From positions 1 through 7,887 of the forward strand of contig JAKJDA010000127.1 of NCBI GenBank assembly GCA_022706165.1: 7,887 bases of DNA, given 5' to 3'. Each line of letters begins with the position of its first letter. Positions within the stretch are counted from its first letter, which is position 1. Below the pieces are notes generated by a model, which worked only from the letters and a program-made list of their open reading frames with translations, was not told the origin of the DNA and did no database searches. Positions 6,343-7,887 of the stretch are shown piece after piece. A program made the translations under genes and the position numbers. The DNA comes from Candidatus Hydrogenedentota bacterium (lineage in GTDB: Bacteria > Hydrogenedentota > Hydrogenedentia > Hydrogenedentales > SLHB01).

Positions 6343-6642
6343 CTACCGCCCTTCGACCCATGAATGCAGGACGTCTTGGCGCTTTACCGGACAAAACTCG
6401 ATGAATTCGTATTCGGCGATGCGTCGGAGTCTGTAGGGATCGCGAGCAAACCAATCCGCCAATGCCGTAAGAGACTCCGCCCGTGCAATCACCACCCCGC
6501 CCGTGCGCGGGGTGCGCGGACCGGAACACAACAACATCCCGGCGTCATACCCTTCCTGCAAAAAAGCCCGGTGATCGGCCAAAACGGCATCAATCTCCTC
6601 GAGGGAGGCCGTATATGTGATCAGTACAACAAAATGTTTCAC
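6343..6642 (-). CDS. YciI-like small protein
   Basis: The 99-residue product belongs to the YciI (DGPF/ferredoxin-like fold) family of small dimeric proteins, which are proposed enzymes of unknown reaction. It shows the conserved His in ADHRAFL (H24), the Asp in GYDAGMLLCSGP (D33) that completes the putative His-Asp dyad, and the typical ending with DPYRLRRIAEYEFIEF (68-83) around a beta strand. The start is GTG (6642-6640) with GAGGA at 6651-6647. It is the first gene of a minus-strand run that continues into ribBA. Some YciI relatives act on chlorinated aromatics, but nothing here points to that. Its link to riboflavin synthesis is by position only. No convincing promoter was found upstream on this strand. 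Confidence 0.82.
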   Translation of the reverse strand: MKHFVVLITYTASLEEIDAVLADHRAFLQEGYDAGMLLCSGPRTPRTGGVVIARAESLTALADWFARDPYRLRRIAEYEFIEFCPVKRQDVLHSWVEGR

Positions 6643-6903
6643 GATTTCCTCGCCATCCCGTCTCCACGCGGCGCCATGCCTCGCTGAGGCGACTCGGATT
6701 CGTCAAGACCCCTTGCCCAAAAGGCAGGTCTCGTCGATCCGACAAGGGTTTGCGCACTTGGGAAAACGTCTTGCGTGGACTACGCCTTCGCGAAATTCAC
6801 GCCGCGCCATCGCTCGACGCGTGAACGCTCTCACTACGGCTTATCCGCTGTCTTGAAATACACGATCAGCGTAGCCGAGAAAGCGACTCGAAAGCAAACG
6901 GAA

Positions 6904-6957
6904 CGCGAAATGAGCCTGCCCGTATGGGGCTGTTTTGGCATACGGGCCATATTCGCG
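6904..6957. repeat. Long imperfect hairpin in the gap before parA
   Basis: GCCCGTATG (6918-6926) pairs perfectly with CATACGGGC (6939-6947), leaving a 12-base loop. Outside it, CGCGAA (6904-6909) pairs with TTCGCG (6952-6957), separated by an unequal internal loop of 8 and 4 bases. No T-run follows on either strand. It could be part of a structured RNA or a protein site; I cannot tell which strand would be transcribed. Confidence 0.5.
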
Positions 6958-7104
6958 GAATCTCGTCAGACATCTTGGCGTTGCGCTCCAATGTGTTACG
7001 CCAGTTAGGATGCAGCATTTGAAAAACCAAACATTTCGACTCATTCCGTAGGGGCACGCATTCCCCGAGAAGACAGCATTTCCCTGTCCGCAATCGCGGG
7101 CACA

Positions 7105-7134
7105 TTGACATGTCCCCGCAAGGCTACGTATGAT
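7105..7134 (+). promoter_or_regulatory. Sigma-70-type promoter for parA
   Basis: TTGACA (7105-7110), 18 bases, then TATGAT (7129-7134) is a near-consensus promoter. Its boxes and spacing are identical to those of the mtaB promoter. Transcription would start near 7141, leaving a leader of about 66 bases that includes the palindrome at 7155-7175. Confidence 0.75.
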
Positions 7135-7154
7135 ACGCGACTCAGGCTGGGGCA

Positions 7155-7175
7155 TATGTCGAGGTCCTCGACATA
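7155..7175. promoter_or_regulatory. Perfect 21-base palindrome in the parA leader
   Basis: TATGTCGAGG (7155-7164) and CCTCGACATA (7166-7175) are exact inverted copies around one central T. The site lies just after the predicted transcription start. It could be an operator blocking early elongation or a tight leader hairpin. It is not the usual parS sequence (TGTTTCACGTGAAACA). A 15-of-16-base match to one side of it occurs at 6318-6333. Confidence 0.6.
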
Positions 7176-7206
7176 CCGGGACGGAACGCAAAACAGCGCG
7201 GTATTC

Positions 7207-7887
7207 ATGGCTCGTATCATCGCTATCGCCAATCAGAAAGGGGGCGTGGGCAAGACCACGACCGCGATCAATCTGTCCGCATGCATGGCCGCTGCGGGCA
7301 AGCGGGTGTTGCTGGTGGACTTAGACCCGCAGGGAAACGCATCCAGCGGCCTCGGCATCGATCGACAGAATCTCGAACAGACCCTCTACGATGCCATGAT
7401 GGAAGACGCGGCGTTGCCTGCGGTCATCCTGCCGACAGCCGTCGAGAACCTCAAACTGGTTCCTTCAAACAAACACCTCGTCGGGGCCGAGATCGAGTTG
7501 GTCGGCATTGAGGATCGGGACAGGCGTCTGAGGCGCTGCCTCGATTCCATTCGAAACGAATACGACTTTGTTTTCATCGACTGCCCGCCGTCGTTGAGCC
7601 TTTTGACCGTCAACGGCTTGGTTGCGGCGGACGGAGTGATTGTGACATTGCAGTGTGAATACTACGCCCTGGAAGGATTGTCGGAACTGCTGCACACCAT
7701 TGAGTTGATCCGGGACAATCTGAACAACAGCCTGGTGTTGCAGGGGGTGCTGCTGACAATGTACCAAAACACCCGTCTCGCGGCGCAGGTGGTGCAGGAT
7801 GTGCGGGATCATCTCGGAGATTGCGTGTACCAGACGATCATTCCGCGCAACGTAACCTTGAGCGAAGCGCCGAGTTACGGTCAACCC
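7207..7887 (+). CDS. parA: Chromosome-partitioning ATPase ParA/Soj, N-terminal part
   Basis: The frame from ATG 7207 is open for 227 codons to the window edge, against about 255 for full-length Soj proteins, so only a short C-terminal piece is missing. It starts MARIIAIANQKGGVGKTT, the deviant Walker A motif (KGGVGKTT, 11-18) of MinD/ParA ATPases. LVDLDPQGNASSGLG (36-50) is the A' motif and FIDCPPSL (123-130) is Walker B. NVTLSEAPSYGQP (215-227) is the chromosomal ParA signature near the C-terminus. The protein binds DNA nonspecifically as an ATP dimer and positions origins with ParB, which often follows but lies beyond the window. There is no clear ribosome site before 7207. A second in-frame ATG at 7156 would add 17 residues and use part of the palindrome as code; family length favours 7207. 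The chromosomal type is inferred from sequence; a plasmid origin is less likely given the housekeeping neighbours. Confidence 0.93.
   Translation, partial: MARIIAIANQKGGVGKTTTAINLSACMAAAGKRVLLVDLDPQGNASSGLGIDRQNLEQTLYDAMMEDAALPAVILPTAVENLKLVPSNKHLVGAEIELVGIEDRDRRLRRCLDSIRNEYDFVFIDCPPSLSLLTVNGLVAADGVIVTLQCEYYALEGLSELLHTIELIRDNLNNSLVLQGVLLTMYQNTRLAAQVVQDVRDHLGDCVYQTIIPRNVTLSEAPSYGQP

Larger units (their letters stand above)
6643..7206. other. Large intergenic region, yciI-like / parA
   Basis: These 564 bases separate two divergent genes and hold no reading frame with protein-like composition; the longest open frames show no family signature. I see several hairpins: GCCTC/GAGGC (6678-6690), a bulged 9-pair stem AGACC-TGCC/GGCA-GGTCT (6706-6731), and a perfect 9-pair stem at 6918-6947. 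The parA promoter and leader palindrome occupy 7105-7175. No tRNA, known riboswitch or signal recognition particle RNA pattern was recognised. A small RNA is possible but not shown. Confidence 0.6.

Noticed and set aside
5045..6436. A 463-codon open frame on the plus strand opposite ribBA
   Set aside because: It lies wholly antisense to a clearly recognised gene with all catalytic motifs. Long antisense frames are common opposite GC-rich coding sequence, and its translation shows no family signature.
6841..7191. A 116-codon minus-strand open frame before parA
   Set aside because: Composition is rich in Arg, Cys and Ser without domain features, it crosses the parA promoter and palindrome, and it has no clear ribosome site.

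Overview
The window looks like a chromosomal segment from a GC-rich bacterium. It carries housekeeping genes (riboflavin synthesis, nusB, a chromosomal-type parA), a type IV pilin and a PhoR-like sensor kinase. At the left edge is a methanol:corrinoid methyltransferase (MtaB) gene, which is not a core bacterial gene. Together with the short pilin carrying an acidic DxNxDG-type loop, this loosely recalls uncultured anaerobe-associated lineages such as Hydrogenedentota. That placement is a guess from gene content; nothing here fixes the taxon. No phage, transposon, CRISPR array, tRNA or rRNA was seen.

Layout: (1) 1-501, minus: the N-terminal 167 codons of an mtaB-type gene, running off the window. 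(2) 502-809: a divergent intergenic region with a near-consensus promoter for mtaB, a pentamer repeat inside its spacer, and a leader hairpin. (3) 810-2225, plus: a membrane-bound PhoR-like histidine kinase with no response regulator in view. (4) 2226-2565: a weak terminator and the pilin promoter/leader. (5) 2566-3054, plus: a type IV pilin, followed by a strong GC-rich hairpin. (6) 3322-6642, minus: a tight gene cluster read yciI-like > ribBA > ribH > nusB > PHP phosphoesterase. The last gene is broken by a small out-of-frame deletion. (7) 6643-7206: a 564-base region without a convincing gene, containing hairpins and the parA promoter and leader. (8) 7207-7887, plus: a parA/soj gene running off the right end.

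How the genes work together: RibBA makes both precursors of lumazine (the GTP-derived pyrimidine and dihydroxybutanone phosphate), and RibH makes the lumazine. NusB is translationally linked behind ribH, as in many bacteria. The PHP gene starts inside the nusB stop codon and most resembles YciV/RNase AM, an rRNA 5'-end maturation enzyme, so NusB (rRNA antitermination) and rRNA trimming may have been coupled here before the gene was damaged. The kinase, pilin, MtaB and ParA genes look like independent transcription units.

I did not find a clearly new biological system. The best leads are the disrupted PHP gene, the repeat-built mtaB promoter spacer with its leader hairpin, a 16-base motif shared by the parA leader and the yciI-ribBA gap, and the hairpin-rich gap before parA.
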